Assembly (NCBI GenBank): GCA_036734105.1
Contig: DAIMZH010000081.1
Coordinates: 1 to 11,975 of the forward strand
Origin: Azoarcus_F sp036734105
GTDB lineage: Bacteria; Pseudomonadota; Gammaproteobacteria; Burkholderiales; Rhodocyclaceae
Direction of reading: 5' to 3'
DNA: 11,975 nt
Made by a program: the position numbers and the translations under genes. Numbering within the stretch: the first letter of the stretch is position 1; every line of letters starts with the position of its first letter. Under the pieces are notes generated by a model, which did no database searches, was not told where the DNA came from, and saw nothing but the letters and a program-made list of their open reading frames with translations. Of the stretch, positions 1 to 7,354 are shown piece by piece.

Positions 1-1
1 C

Positions 2-181
2 AGTTTGCTCGATACCCAGCAACTCAACTGGAAGCACCTGATGGGGCACAGACAAGTCACCGATGCCTACTTGCTGGGTTTGGCCGTGAGACACCAATGC
101 AGGTTTGTGACCCTGGATAAGCGAATCAACCCGGACGTAGTGGCAGGAGCCAGGCCTGAGCATTGCGTGAATCTTGCATGA
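2..181 (+). CDS. PIN-domain (VapC-like) ribonuclease, C-terminal fragment
   Basis: This is the last 59 codons of a gene whose start lies before the window; the frame is open from base 2 to a TGA at 179-181. The fragment contains VTDAYLLGLAV followed by a short strand and FVTLDKRI. This is the usual C-terminal pattern of PIN domains: the Asp of TDA and the Asp of TLD are the third and fourth acidic residues of the Mg2+-binding nuclease centre. PIN proteins of this size are commonly the toxin (VapC) of type II toxin-antitoxin pairs and cleave RNA. The antitoxin would normally lie just upstream, outside the window, so the pairing cannot be confirmed. It has no visible functional link to the glycan genes that follow and probably marks the edge of that cluster. 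Confidence 0.72.
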   Translation, partial: SLLDTQQLNWKHLMGHRQVTDAYLLGLAVRHQCRFVTLDKRINPDVVAGARPEHCVNLA

Positions 182-222
182 ACGATGTTTCTCTGGGTAT
201 CCGCCAGCACAAAGATCACGGG

Positions 223-253
223 TTGTCCGGCAGTGAGATACGGAACCGGATAA
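223..253. repeat. Imperfect inverted repeat in the operon leader
   Basis: TTGTCCGG (223-230) and CCGGATAA (246-253) are complementary at 7 of 8 positions around a 15-base loop. It could be an operator-like site or a weak hairpin in the leader. The lack of a T-tract argues against a terminator. It may also be chance. Confidence 0.25.
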
Positions 254-333
254 TTCAAGCGCCTTTCACTCAGCAACAAACCGGGAAACTATTTCGTAGC
301 CGTTCGTTGCTGTTAGCATCAGTGGTTTAGTTC

Positions 334-337
334 AGGA
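334..337 (+). promoter_or_regulatory. Ribosome binding site supporting the TTG start at 344
   Basis: AGGA lies 6 bases before TTG 344. The later in-frame ATG at 407 has no comparable purine-rich motif at the right distance, so the TTG is the better-supported start of the kinase-fusion gene. Confidence 0.45.
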
Positions 338-343
338 CACGGT

Positions 344-2605
344 TTGAATGCGAGCAACCCGCAGAAACACGCCCAAGTGCCACCCCAAACCCTGGGTGCC
401 CAAGCCATGCTGACTCCTCTCAAGAAGCACATGCTGGGCGCAACCATCAAAGCACTTTTCAGCGGCCGTTTCCTGATGGCGGGAGGACACCTACCCCCAC
501 AGGGGCATATCGTGCCGGCTGACTTCTGCGGAGTCGGCGTCGCCACCAATGCAGACCCGGAAACAGATCGCGCAGTCATCAGTTCGCTGCACAAACTCGG
601 CGTCAGACAAGTCCGTCTGGACTTCACCTATGGTGATCTCGACAACCATGTCGCACGCTTTCTTGAGGCGCTGCTGAGCGACGGCTTCAAAGTCATGCTT
701 CACCTGTTGCAGCCCTTCGAAGCCGCCAACCGGATGCCCCAGGAAGCCGCACAAGCCGAATGGCAGCAGTTCGTCAGCGACACGCTGGACCGCTTTGGCA
801 AGCAGGTCGAATTCATCGAAGTCTGCTCCACCATCAACCGCAAACGCTGGGCAGGATACAGCCTGGAAGGCTTTCTCGCCGCATGGCGCATCGGCCATGA
901 CGCAGCTCGCCAGCGCGGCCTGACACTCGCAGGCGCCAGCATCACCGACTTCGAACCCCCATGGACTGCCGGCATTCTCGACATCCTGCAAAACGAAGGA
1001 CTGCTGCCCGACATCCACACCGACAACCTCTTCGCGGAAAGAGCGACCGAGCCTGAACGCTGGGACCACAAGATACTCGGTCCTCGCCTGGCGCCTCTGG
1101 CACGCTTCAACCTTGTCAAGAAGGCACGACTGTTGCATCGGCTTGGTGCCCACGCAGGCGTACCAAGAATGATGTCACCCGCCGCATTCTGGACCCTGCC
1201 GCGCATTGAGCGGATGTTGCCCGACAGCGAGCAGAAGCAGGCGGACTACCTTGCCCGCTATATGGTGCTATGCGCCGCGTCTGGCGCTCTGGAAAGAGCC
1301 TGCTGGGGGCCGCTGGTGTGTCATCGTGAAGGGCTGATCGACGACGGCGACCACGCCTACCCAAAGCTGGAGCGCATCACACATTACGCGTCAGTTACCG
1401 GTAGCAGACGCGACTTCAGGGTGCGCCCGGCGTTTCACGCTCTGGCGGCGTTCAACAGCTTGATTCCTGGGGCGCGCTACTTGGGCAGACATGGACACCA
1501 GCTTGAAGTCCATCGCTTCCTGAGCGAAGGCTCCGAGACTCACGTTATCTGGACAGCCAACGCGTGCGCTGCTGCAGCTTGCGATCTCTATTCTCCAGAA
1601 GACCTGCTCAAGGCGAAGTGGCTGGATCGCGACGGTAACACCTTGCCAGAACCCCCAACACTTTTCTCTGAAACACCGATCTACGCCTGCTGGCCAAAAT
1701 CACTCACACCGACCCTGTCGCCTCAGGCACGAGCACTACCCGGTCTGCGTATACATCGGCATCAGGGCCAGCAGCACTTCTACTACCGAAGCCAGCATTG
1801 GCATGGCATGGTGCTAGCCAGTAACCGTGCTGAGGCGGACATCCTCATGCAGGGACTGCGCCCCGACATGCTTCAAACACCTGCCAAGCGCGCTGACAAT
1901 GCCCTGCGACACGCCCGAAATGCGATCTGGACGGTCACCGACCCGCGCTGTACGGATAAGCAGTTGGTGGTCAAAAAACCCATCAAGCACCATCTGCATA
2001 AAAAGCTGTTGGATCGCCTGAAACCCTCCAAGGCAGTCAGAAGCTGGAGCGGAGCTTCCGAACTGTTGCGCCGAGGCATCGACACCGCCAGGCCAGTAGC
2101 CTGGTTCGAGGCGCGGCGAGACAACCTGACCGAGAACTGGTTTGTTTGCGAGAGGATCGAGGGCGGTCAGTCAATTGGAGCAATATTCAGCCAATTTAGG
2201 AGCGGACAAACACCGCAATGCCTCGAAGAGCCTCAAATGCTCTACGCAACACTGGCCACTGAGTTGCACCGACTGCACGACAAGGGTGTTTTTTTTCGCG
2301 ATCTGTCGGGTGGCAACATCTTGATGCGCCCCGGGGATGAGATGCGATTCGCACTTATCGACACAGCCAGATTACGCGCGGGTAAGCCTGGCAGCGTCAG
2401 CCTGCAGCAGCGTCTGGCTGACCTGGTTCGCGCCTGCCACAAGCTTGCTCCAGCCGAACAGAACGCTTTCATCCAGTGCTATTTTGCGGTTGAAAAAAGA
2501 CCAGTTCCTGCACATGTCCGTTACCATCTCGCCGCCTACTCGCTGAAAGCCAGTCTGAAGCGGCGAATCAAGAAAACAGCGGTATACAAGCACCTGAAAC
2601 GCTGA
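344..2605 (+). CDS. Glycosidase-like TIM-barrel protein fused to WaaP/InaA-type kinase domain
   Basis: This is a 753-aa two-part protein. Residues about 60-380 resemble the GH39-like glycoside hydrolase barrel found in exopolysaccharide loci: GVGVATNADPE, the strand VRLDF, TDNLFAERATEPERWDHKILG, and EQKQADYLARYMVLCAASGAL. The sites where that fold carries its catalytic glutamates read CSTINR (T163) and MSPAAFW (A280), so the barrel is probably not a normal hydrolase. Residues about 535-715 are kinase-like, of the Kdo/WaaP/InaA type: VVKKP (542-546, candidate ATP-binding Lys), ASELLRRGI with E573 as candidate helix-C Glu, catalytic loop FFRDLSGGNIL (D653, N658), and metal-binding LIDTARL (D673). 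The C-terminus is strongly basic (LKRRIKK), which may help membrane contact. No signal peptide is evident, suggesting a cytoplasmic protein. A role in phosphorylating an LPS-core or glycan sugar is inferred. It is the first gene of the operon and ends 8 bases before the flippase gene. The start is TTG 344; ATG 407 is the alternative. Confidence 0.8.
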   Translation: MNASNPQKHAQVPPQTLGAQAMLTPLKKHMLGATIKALFSGRFLMAGGHLPPQGHIVPADFCGVGVATNADPETDRAVISSLHKLGVRQVRLDFTYGDLDNHVARFLEALLSDGFKVMLHLLQPFEAANRMPQEAAQAEWQQFVSDTLDRFGKQVEFIEVCSTINRKRWAGYSLEGFLAAWRIGHDAARQRGLTLAGASITDFEPPWTAGILDILQNEGLLPDIHTDNLFAERATEPERWDHKILGPRLAPLARFNLVKKARLLHRLGAHAGVPRMMSPAAFWTLPRIERMLPDSEQKQADYLARYMVLCAASGALERACWGPLVCHREGLIDDGDHAYPKLERITHYASVTGSRRDFRVRPAFHALAAFNSLIPGARYLGRHGHQLEVHRFLSEGSETHVIWTANACAAAACDLYSPEDLLKAKWLDRDGNTLPEPPTLFSETPIYACWPKSLTPTLSPQARALPGLRIHRHQGQQHFYYRSQHWHGMVLASNRAEADILMQGLRPDMLQTPAKRADNALRHARNAIWTVTDPRCTDKQLVVKKPIKHHLHKKLLDRLKPSKAVRSWSGASELLRRGIDTARPVAWFEARRDNLTENWFVCERIEGGQSIGAIFSQFRSGQTPQCLEEPQMLYATLATELHRLHDKGVFFRDLSGGNILMRPGDEMRFALIDTARLRAGKPGSVSLQQRLADLVRACHKLAPAEQNAFIQCYFAVEKRPVPAHVRYHLAAYSLKASLKRRIKKTAVYKHLKR

Positions 2606-2613
2606 CGCCACAC

Positions 2614-4110
2614 ATGTCCTCATTGATCAAGTCCGGCCTCATCGTTTCCTTGTTCGTACTCGCCGGACGCCTGACCGGTTTCGGCAGAGAATGGCTGCTC
2701 GCTTTCCGCGGCGGCGCGAGCGAACACACTGACATCGCGATCGTGCTGCTGACTTTCCCCGACCTGGTCGTTAACCTGCTGCTGGGTGGCGGCCTGACCG
2801 CAGCGCTTGTTCCTGCCTACAGACGCTTGGGCCCGGGTGGGGACACCGCCCTGTTACTGCAGGCCAGTCGCATCATCGGTGGGGTATTCGTGCTGCTGGC
2901 CTTGAGCATCGCAATCCTTGCGTTGCCAACGCTCAGCCTTCTTGCGCCGGGCCTGAGCGAAGCAACACGAGAGTCCTTCGTCTGGCACTTCCGGCTGGTC
3001 ACCCTGTCCTTACCCATGGCAGCCCTGTCAGGCGCAGTCGTTGCCTTGCTGAACTCACGCGAGCGCTTTGCATTGGGAGCGGCGGGCACGTTGATCTTCA
3101 ATCTTTCGGTCATCACCAGCCTGCTGGTGTTACCCCCCACAGAAACGGTCACCGCCATTGCCGCGGGAGCACTGATAGGGGCGGGTTTACGTCTGGCTAC
3201 GCAGACATGGGGCCTTAAACCAGTCTGGACACCTCCGATCGGGCGGCATGGCTTGATTGATCGCACTCTCGTCGCTCAGTTTCTCGGCAGCTTCAGTTTT
3301 CTGACTGTTCTGGTGATACTGCCGCCACTCGCACGTGCATTTTCGTCACTCGACGACGCGGGCTCGCTGTCCCTGTTCAACTATGCGTACAAGCTGGTCG
3401 AGCTACCAATGGGCGTGGTCATTGGTTCAATCGTCACTGTGTTGTTGCCACGACTGGCAGCGGATCTCCCGCAAGGCAGCGCTGCAGCAGGACATGCAAG
3501 CCTGGCAGCCGGTTTGCGCTTTACGCTGCTGTTTTCCCTGATCATCGCCATTCCGTCGATATTTTTCGCAGACGTTCTCGTTCATATCGCCTTTTTCAGC
3601 GCCAGCCTCAGCGCGGATCAGTTCGATACCCTGGCAGCCTTGGCCAGCATAGGCTTCATGGCCTTACCCTTTCAGGCAATGCTCAACGTGTACGCATCTG
3701 CCTTTGCTGCCAGCGGGCACACACGGCCACTTTTACTGACGGCGATATTCATGCTGTCATGCGTCGCCATTCTGGCACCAAATCTTCAGGCAAAAGTCGG
3801 CCTGAGCGGCGTCATGATGAGCTATGGCATCGCCTATCTTGCTGGAACCCTGCTGCTCACCTGGCACACAGCCCGACACTTTGGCAGTGCAACGCTCCGC
3901 TCAGCATTGCGCCATGCCCCGACAAGTATCGTTCTCCCGGCTGGGGCAGGGCTCGGCGTGGCATACCTCGGCAGTATAATGGGCGCTGCCTCATGGTCCA
4001 GGCTACTGTGGGCGTGCCTGACAGTCATCGTGATGCTGACCATTGTCATCCTGTCTGATCAGCGACTCAGAGCCGCCTGCATGAAAAGAATCAAAGGACA
4101 TGCCAGATGA
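2614..4110 (+). CDS. MurJ/MviN-family lipid-linked glycan flippase
   Basis: This 498-aa protein is almost entirely hydrophobic, with about 13-14 membrane segments as in MurJ and other MOP-superfamily flippases. Family landmarks are GRLTGFGREWLLA near the N-terminus (R19 and R25, equivalent to E. coli MurJ R18 and R24), D40 (equivalent to D39), the ALVPAY motif at about 64-69, and YAYKLVELPMGVVIGS around K260 (YADRL..P.G in MurJ). Residues essential in E. coli MurJ are altered: the R52 position is V53, R53 is N54 and E57 is G58. This makes a dedicated lipid II flippase unlikely; a transporter for an undecaprenyl-linked unit made by this cluster is the better guess. ATG 2614 gives the full family N-terminus but has no clear Shine-Dalgarno, so coupling to the previous gene is likely. 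The stop overlaps the next start (ATGA at 4107-4110). Confidence 0.87.
   Translation: MSSLIKSGLIVSLFVLAGRLTGFGREWLLAFRGGASEHTDIAIVLLTFPDLVVNLLLGGGLTAALVPAYRRLGPGGDTALLLQASRIIGGVFVLLALSIAILALPTLSLLAPGLSEATRESFVWHFRLVTLSLPMAALSGAVVALLNSRERFALGAAGTLIFNLSVITSLLVLPPTETVTAIAAGALIGAGLRLATQTWGLKPVWTPPIGRHGLIDRTLVAQFLGSFSFLTVLVILPPLARAFSSLDDAGSLSLFNYAYKLVELPMGVVIGSIVTVLLPRLAADLPQGSAAAGHASLAAGLRFTLLFSLIIAIPSIFFADVLVHIAFFSASLSADQFDTLAALASIGFMALPFQAMLNVYASAFAASGHTRPLLLTAIFMLSCVAILAPNLQAKVGLSGVMMSYGIAYLAGTLLLTWHTARHFGSATLRSALRHAPTSIVLPAGAGLGVAYLGSIMGAASWSRLLWACLTVIVMLTIVILSDQRLRAACMKRIKGHAR
4093..4098 (+). promoter_or_regulatory. Ribosome binding site of the aldolase gene
   Basis: AAAGGA sits 8 bases before ATG 4107, inside the end of the flippase gene. 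It favours ATG 4107 over the adjacent ATG 4110 only slightly, but supports independent initiation at this overlapping junction. Confidence 0.5.
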
Positions 4111-4862
4111 TGCAACTGATGATGATAGTCAACCAGCCGGACATCGCTGCGCATGTTGCTGGCTGCGGTGTCGACCGGATTTTTGTTGACCTCGAGCACC
4201 TCGGCAAGCAGGAGCGACAAGGGCATCTTGATACCTGGATGTCACGGCACACGCCTGACGACATCTCGGCCATCCGAGCAGCGATAGGCAACACCTCGCT
4301 GCTCGTCCGCCTCAACCCGTGGCATGCAGGCTCGCATGCCGAGATCGAAGATGCCCTGACACGTGGCGCCGATCTTCTGATGCTACCCATGTTCAGGTCA
4401 ATCGACGAAGTTCAGCGTTTCTGCAGGTTGGTCCGGGAGCGAGTACCCGTCGTTCCGCTTGCCGAAACTCGCGAGTCTCTCGATATTCTGCCCCTTGTCG
4501 CCAGAACACCCGGCGTTGGCGAGGTATTCATCGGACTCAACGACCTGCATCTGTCGCTGGGGCAAACCTTCATGTTCCAGCCATTGGCTCGGATTGGTGA
4601 AGGCTTGCTGACGGCAGAACGGATAATCGGAGAGCATGTCCGGCTTGGTTCGCGCTCAGCCATTCTGTCGCGGACGTTTCACCGTCAGGCCCGGACACTT
4701 GCTGAACTGAACAAGGAAATGGATTTTTCGCTCGAAATAGCGAAACTACGCAGCGCCATCGCAGAGAGTGAATCGGCATCCCCATCGGCGCTGGAATCCA
4801 ACCGCCAGGATGTCCAACGAATCGTCAGTGAAATTTCCTGGCATCTCGCGAAGAAAAACTGA
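4107..4862 (+). CDS. HpcH/HpaI-family aldolase
   Basis: This 251-aa (beta/alpha)8 protein belongs to the class II 2-keto-3-deoxy-acid aldolase family, whose members cleave or form C-C bonds between pyruvate or oxaloacetate and an aldehyde using a divalent metal. Family landmarks are FVDLEHLGK (H31, equivalent to the catalytic His), LLVRLNPW (R68, pyruvate binding), PLAETRESL (E120) and FIGLNDLHLSLG (D146). The last two provide the metal ligands in HpaI. The C-terminal third (about 180-251) is less typical and ends in a polar, probably helical tail. It overlaps the flippase stop by four bases and lies 45 bases before the amidotransferase gene. In this setting it may make or break a keto-deoxy sugar acid or a pyruvate-derived substituent; the substrate is not evident from sequence. 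Confidence 0.83.
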   Translation: MMQLMMIVNQPDIAAHVAGCGVDRIFVDLEHLGKQERQGHLDTWMSRHTPDDISAIRAAIGNTSLLVRLNPWHAGSHAEIEDALTRGADLLMLPMFRSIDEVQRFCRLVRERVPVVPLAETRESLDILPLVARTPGVGEVFIGLNDLHLSLGQTFMFQPLARIGEGLLTAERIIGEHVRLGSRSAILSRTFHRQARTLAELNKEMDFSLEIAKLRSAIAESESASPSALESNRQDVQRIVSEISWHLAKKN

Positions 4863-4896
4863 CCCGACTGACTTCAAGCCTTTAACGAGCGTTGCC

Positions 4897-4900
4897 GGAG
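4897..4900 (+). promoter_or_regulatory. Ribosome binding site fixing the GTG start at 4908
   Basis: GGAG ends 7 bases before GTG 4908. The GTG is the only start that puts a Cys directly after the initiator Met, as this enzyme family requires. Confidence 0.65.
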
Positions 4901-4907
4901 CAAAAAC

Positions 4908-6773
4908 GTGTGCGGAATCTTTGGATACTTTGACAGACAACGTGAACCCTTGCCGACTGACAAGCTGCGGGCGATGGGCGCGATGTTGCGTCATCGTGGC
5001 CCGGATGATCAAGGCATCCACATGGCAGAGGGCCTCGCCATTGGCAATCAGCGGCTTTCCATCATCGACATTGCCGGGGGCCATCAACCCTTTGTGTCGG
5101 ACGACGGACAGATCGCCGTGGTCCAGAACGGGGAAATCTTCAACCATGTCGAACTGGCACAGGAACTTGAAGGCTCAGCCTACGCCTGCCGCAGCCACTC
5201 CGACACCGAAGTGTTGCTGCGCCTTTACGAACGTGACGGCATAGCTTTCCTGAGCCGCCTCAACGGCATGTTCTCCATTGCCATTCATGATGCCAGGCTG
5301 GATGTGCTCTACCTTGCCAGAGATCGTATCGGTGTCAAACCGCTCTACATCCACGATGACGGCAAGCGCCTCAGCTTTGCATCCGAGATCAAATCGCTGT
5401 TGCGCACCGGCGTTAAGAGGCAACTGAACCCGCAAGCGCTGCATCACTACCTGACCTTCAACTACGTTCCCCCGCCGCTCACGCTTTTTGAAGGAATTGA
5501 GCATCTCAAACCCGGGCATTTCCTGCGCATTGATCGTCGCGGCAGCCAGCAGCACCAGTGGTGGCGACTTGCTGACCAGCACACCGAAACCCGCTCCGAA
5601 GACAACTGGATCGCCGAGTTCAACGCCACGCTGGACGACGCAGTACGCCTCAGACTGCGCTCTGACGTGCCTTTTGGTGCCTTTCTGTCGGGCGGCGTGG
5701 ACTCCAGCACTGTGGTTGGTCTGATGAGCCGCCATATGAACGAACCGGTCAATACCTACGCCATCGGTTTTCACGAAGCGCGTTTCGATGAGAGCCCTTT
5801 TGCCGCAAAGGCAGCCGCCCGTTTCGGAACCCGGCACACCATGCGCAAGGTTGACGCCAATATGCTTGACCTCTGGCCGCTGGCGGTATGGTTTTGCGAT
5901 CAACCGCATGGGGATGTGTCGTTCATGCCCACTTACCGCGTCGCCCACCTCGCGGCGGAAGAGGTCAAGGTTGTGCTGACCGGCGACGGTGGAGACGAAC
6001 TGTTTGCCGGCTACGACAAATACCGCAACTTCTTCTCTGCCCCCGACGCGCTGAGTTGCAGCGACGCAATGTTCCGTCAGCGTTACCACGCGAACCTCAG
6101 CCTGTTTGACGAAGCCGCGAAGGACTCGCTGTACACCCCGGAGTTCGCAAAGCTAGCTGCCAATACCCGCTCCTCTGGCATCACCAGCCCCCTGTTCGAT
6201 GAAGCGGCCCACCTTGACCGCATCAACCAGGCCTTGTACATCGACATGCAACTACTGCTGGCCGGTAACAACCTGGTAAAGCCGGACCGCATGGGCATGG
6301 CCTGCTCACTTGAGGCCCGCACCCCATTTCTTGACTATCGCATGATGGAGCTCGCCTTTCGAATGCCCAGCAGCATCAAGCTACGCGACGGCGTGACCAA
6401 ATACATCTTCAAGAAAGCTGCGCGCGAACTCATAGGCGATGAACTGGCCTACAGGCGCAAGCAGATGTTTACGGTGCCGGTTGGGGAGTGGTTTCGCGGT
6501 TCACTGGCTGGTTTCGTTGAAAGCCTGCTGCTGTCTGAACGCACGCTGTCGCGGGGTCTGTTCAGGGCACAGTCGGTACGCAAACTGCTTCAGGAGCACC
6601 AGCAACCGGCAACCGATCGCACCCGCGAATTACGCGCGCTGATTGCCGTAGAGTTGTGGGCACGAATGTTCATCGACCCGACCGACTTCGAACAACACTC
6701 CTCACCCGGTTTTGCCGAGTTGGGCATTACCTTCCCCACCGCGTTTGCTCAACCAGCACCAAGCACCGAATGA
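4908..6773 (+). CDS. asnB: AsnB-type glutamine-hydrolysing amidotransferase (asparagine synthase family)
   Basis: This 621-aa protein has the two-domain layout of glutamine-dependent asparagine synthetases. The N-terminal Ntn glutaminase domain (about 2-210) shows MCGIFGY with nucleophile C2, RHRGPDD (28-34), NQRLSIID (R49), QNGEIFN (N74) and SHSDTEVLL (D99). The C-terminal synthetase domain has the ATP-binding PP-loop SGGVDSS (261-267), LTGDGGDELFAGYDKY (about 358-373) and SLEARTPFLD. All key residues of both halves are present, so it should release ammonia from glutamine and form an amide on an adenylated carboxylate. Inside a glycan cluster such paralogues often act on a sugar acid or substituent rather than making free asparagine; that role is inferred here. 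The GTG start is fixed by the required Cys2 and a GGAG. It overlaps the next gene by ATGA at 6770-6773. Confidence 0.92.
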   Translation: MCGIFGYFDRQREPLPTDKLRAMGAMLRHRGPDDQGIHMAEGLAIGNQRLSIIDIAGGHQPFVSDDGQIAVVQNGEIFNHVELAQELEGSAYACRSHSDTEVLLRLYERDGIAFLSRLNGMFSIAIHDARLDVLYLARDRIGVKPLYIHDDGKRLSFASEIKSLLRTGVKRQLNPQALHHYLTFNYVPPPLTLFEGIEHLKPGHFLRIDRRGSQQHQWWRLADQHTETRSEDNWIAEFNATLDDAVRLRLRSDVPFGAFLSGGVDSSTVVGLMSRHMNEPVNTYAIGFHEARFDESPFAAKAAARFGTRHTMRKVDANMLDLWPLAVWFCDQPHGDVSFMPTYRVAHLAAEEVKVVLTGDGGDELFAGYDKYRNFFSAPDALSCSDAMFRQRYHANLSLFDEAAKDSLYTPEFAKLAANTRSSGITSPLFDEAAHLDRINQALYIDMQLLLAGNNLVKPDRMGMACSLEARTPFLDYRMMELAFRMPSSIKLRDGVTKYIFKKAARELIGDELAYRRKQMFTVPVGEWFRGSLAGFVESLLLSERTLSRGLFRAQSVRKLLQEHQQPATDRTRELRALIAVELWARMFIDPTDFEQHSSPGFAELGITFPTAFAQPAPSTE

Positions 6774-7324
6774 AACGATTTTTCGACATCCTGTGTGCGG
6801 CTTCCGCACTCGCGCTGCTCGCCCCCCTGCTGCTTGCCATTGCACTGGTCGTGCGAATCGACTCACCAGGACCGTTGCTTTATCGCCAGACCCGGGTGGG
6901 GCTGGGTGGAAAGACTTTCTCCATGTACAAATTCCGCAGCATGATCACCAACGCCGACCGTATTGGCGGTTATCAAACGCAACAACAAGACCCTCGCATC
7001 ACCCCAGGCGGGCGCTGGCTCCGCAGAACAAGTCTCGATGAATTACCACAACTGCTCAATGTGCTCAAAGGAGACATGAGCGTTGTCGGACCACGCCCCG
7101 ATGTTCCGCAGCAGCAGTCGTTATACTCCCGGGAAGACTGGGCCTTCCGACATACTGTGCGACCGGGCATCACCGGCCTGGCGCAGGCAACACTCAGATC
7201 CGAAGCGACAACCGAGCAACGGCTGCAGCTCGATCTTGACTATGTCAGGAGACATTCGCTCCTTTTTGACCTTCGCATCATACTGATGACCGTCCGGCAA
7301 CTCTGGACAAAAGGCAGCTACTAG
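6770..7324 (+). CDS. Undecaprenyl-phosphate phosphoglycosyl transferase (PglC/WcaJ/WbaP catalytic-domain type)
   Basis: At 184 aa this is the minimal monotopic phosphoglycosyl transferase fold, like PglC and the C-terminal catalytic half of WcaJ/WbaP. MKRFFDILCA leads into a hydrophobic re-entrant helix (about 5-29) with the Ser-Pro break at DSPGP (31-35). QTRVGLGGKTFSMYKFRSM (40-58), LDELPQLLNVLKGDMSVVGPRP (89-110, containing the catalytic D90-E91 pair and the GPRP phosphate-binding loop) and VRPGITGLAQ (130-139) follow. It would transfer a sugar 1-phosphate to undecaprenyl phosphate on the inner face of the cytoplasmic membrane, starting the repeat unit. The frame stays open further upstream, to ATG 6656 inside the amidotransferase gene. 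ATG 6770 is chosen because the family homology starts there and it forms the ATGA overlap. The sugar cannot be predicted. Confidence 0.93.
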   Translation: MKRFFDILCAASALALLAPLLLAIALVVRIDSPGPLLYRQTRVGLGGKTFSMYKFRSMITNADRIGGYQTQQQDPRITPGGRWLRRTSLDELPQLLNVLKGDMSVVGPRPDVPQQQSLYSREDWAFRHTVRPGITGLAQATLRSEATTEQRLQLDLDYVRRHSLLFDLRIILMTVRQLWTKGSY

Positions 7325-7342
7325 CCAAGACAAACCAAGAAC

Positions 7343-7347
7343 AAAGG
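7343..7347 (+). promoter_or_regulatory. Ribosome binding site choosing ATG 7355 over ATG 7349
   Basis: AAAGG is separated by 7 bases from ATG 7355 but by only 1 base from the in-frame ATG 7349. The second ATG is therefore the likelier start of the methyltransferase. Confidence 0.55.
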
Positions 7348-7354
7348 CATGCAA

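Larger units (their letters stand above)
182..343 (+). other. Intergenic spacer before the glycan operon
   Basis: There is no convincing gene in these 162 bases. The promoter of the downstream operon would be expected here, but I could not find a -35/-10 pair good enough to mark. The spacer holds a short imperfect inverted repeat (223-253) and, near its end, an AGGA that serves as ribosome binding site for the TTG start at 344. There is no GC stem followed by a T-run, so no intrinsic terminator for the PIN gene is visible. Confidence 0.5.

Noticed and set aside
223..253. Intrinsic terminator for the PIN gene
   Set aside because: The stem is short and imperfect, the loop is long, and no T-run follows; it is kept only as a low-confidence inverted repeat.
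67..279. Minus-strand 70-codon open frame overlapping the PIN gene
   Set aside because: It lies largely antisense to the recognisable PIN coding sequence and shows no domain pattern or ribosome site.
292..319. Sigma-70 promoter before the operon (TTTCGT ... TAGCAT)
   Set aside because: The -35 candidate matches the consensus poorly and other equally weak pairs exist nearby, so I do not mark one.
491..1153. Minus-strand 220-codon open frame
   Set aside because: It is antisense to the glycosidase-like domain. High-GC coding DNA often leaves long open antisense frames, and no motif is visible in the translation.
2817..3266. Minus-strand 149-codon open frame
   Set aside because: It is antisense to the flippase gene; the Arg/Ala/Pro-rich translation is typical of a shadow frame.
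5175..6089. Minus-strand 304-codon open frame, the longest on that strand
   Set aside because: It is fully antisense to the amidotransferase gene, whose catalytic motifs are unambiguous, and it has no recognisable domain.
6656..6769. Upstream extension of the phosphoglycosyl transferase to ATG 6656
   Set aside because: It would overlap the amidotransferase by over 100 bases and adds 38 residues unlike the family; the family N-terminus begins at ATG 6770.
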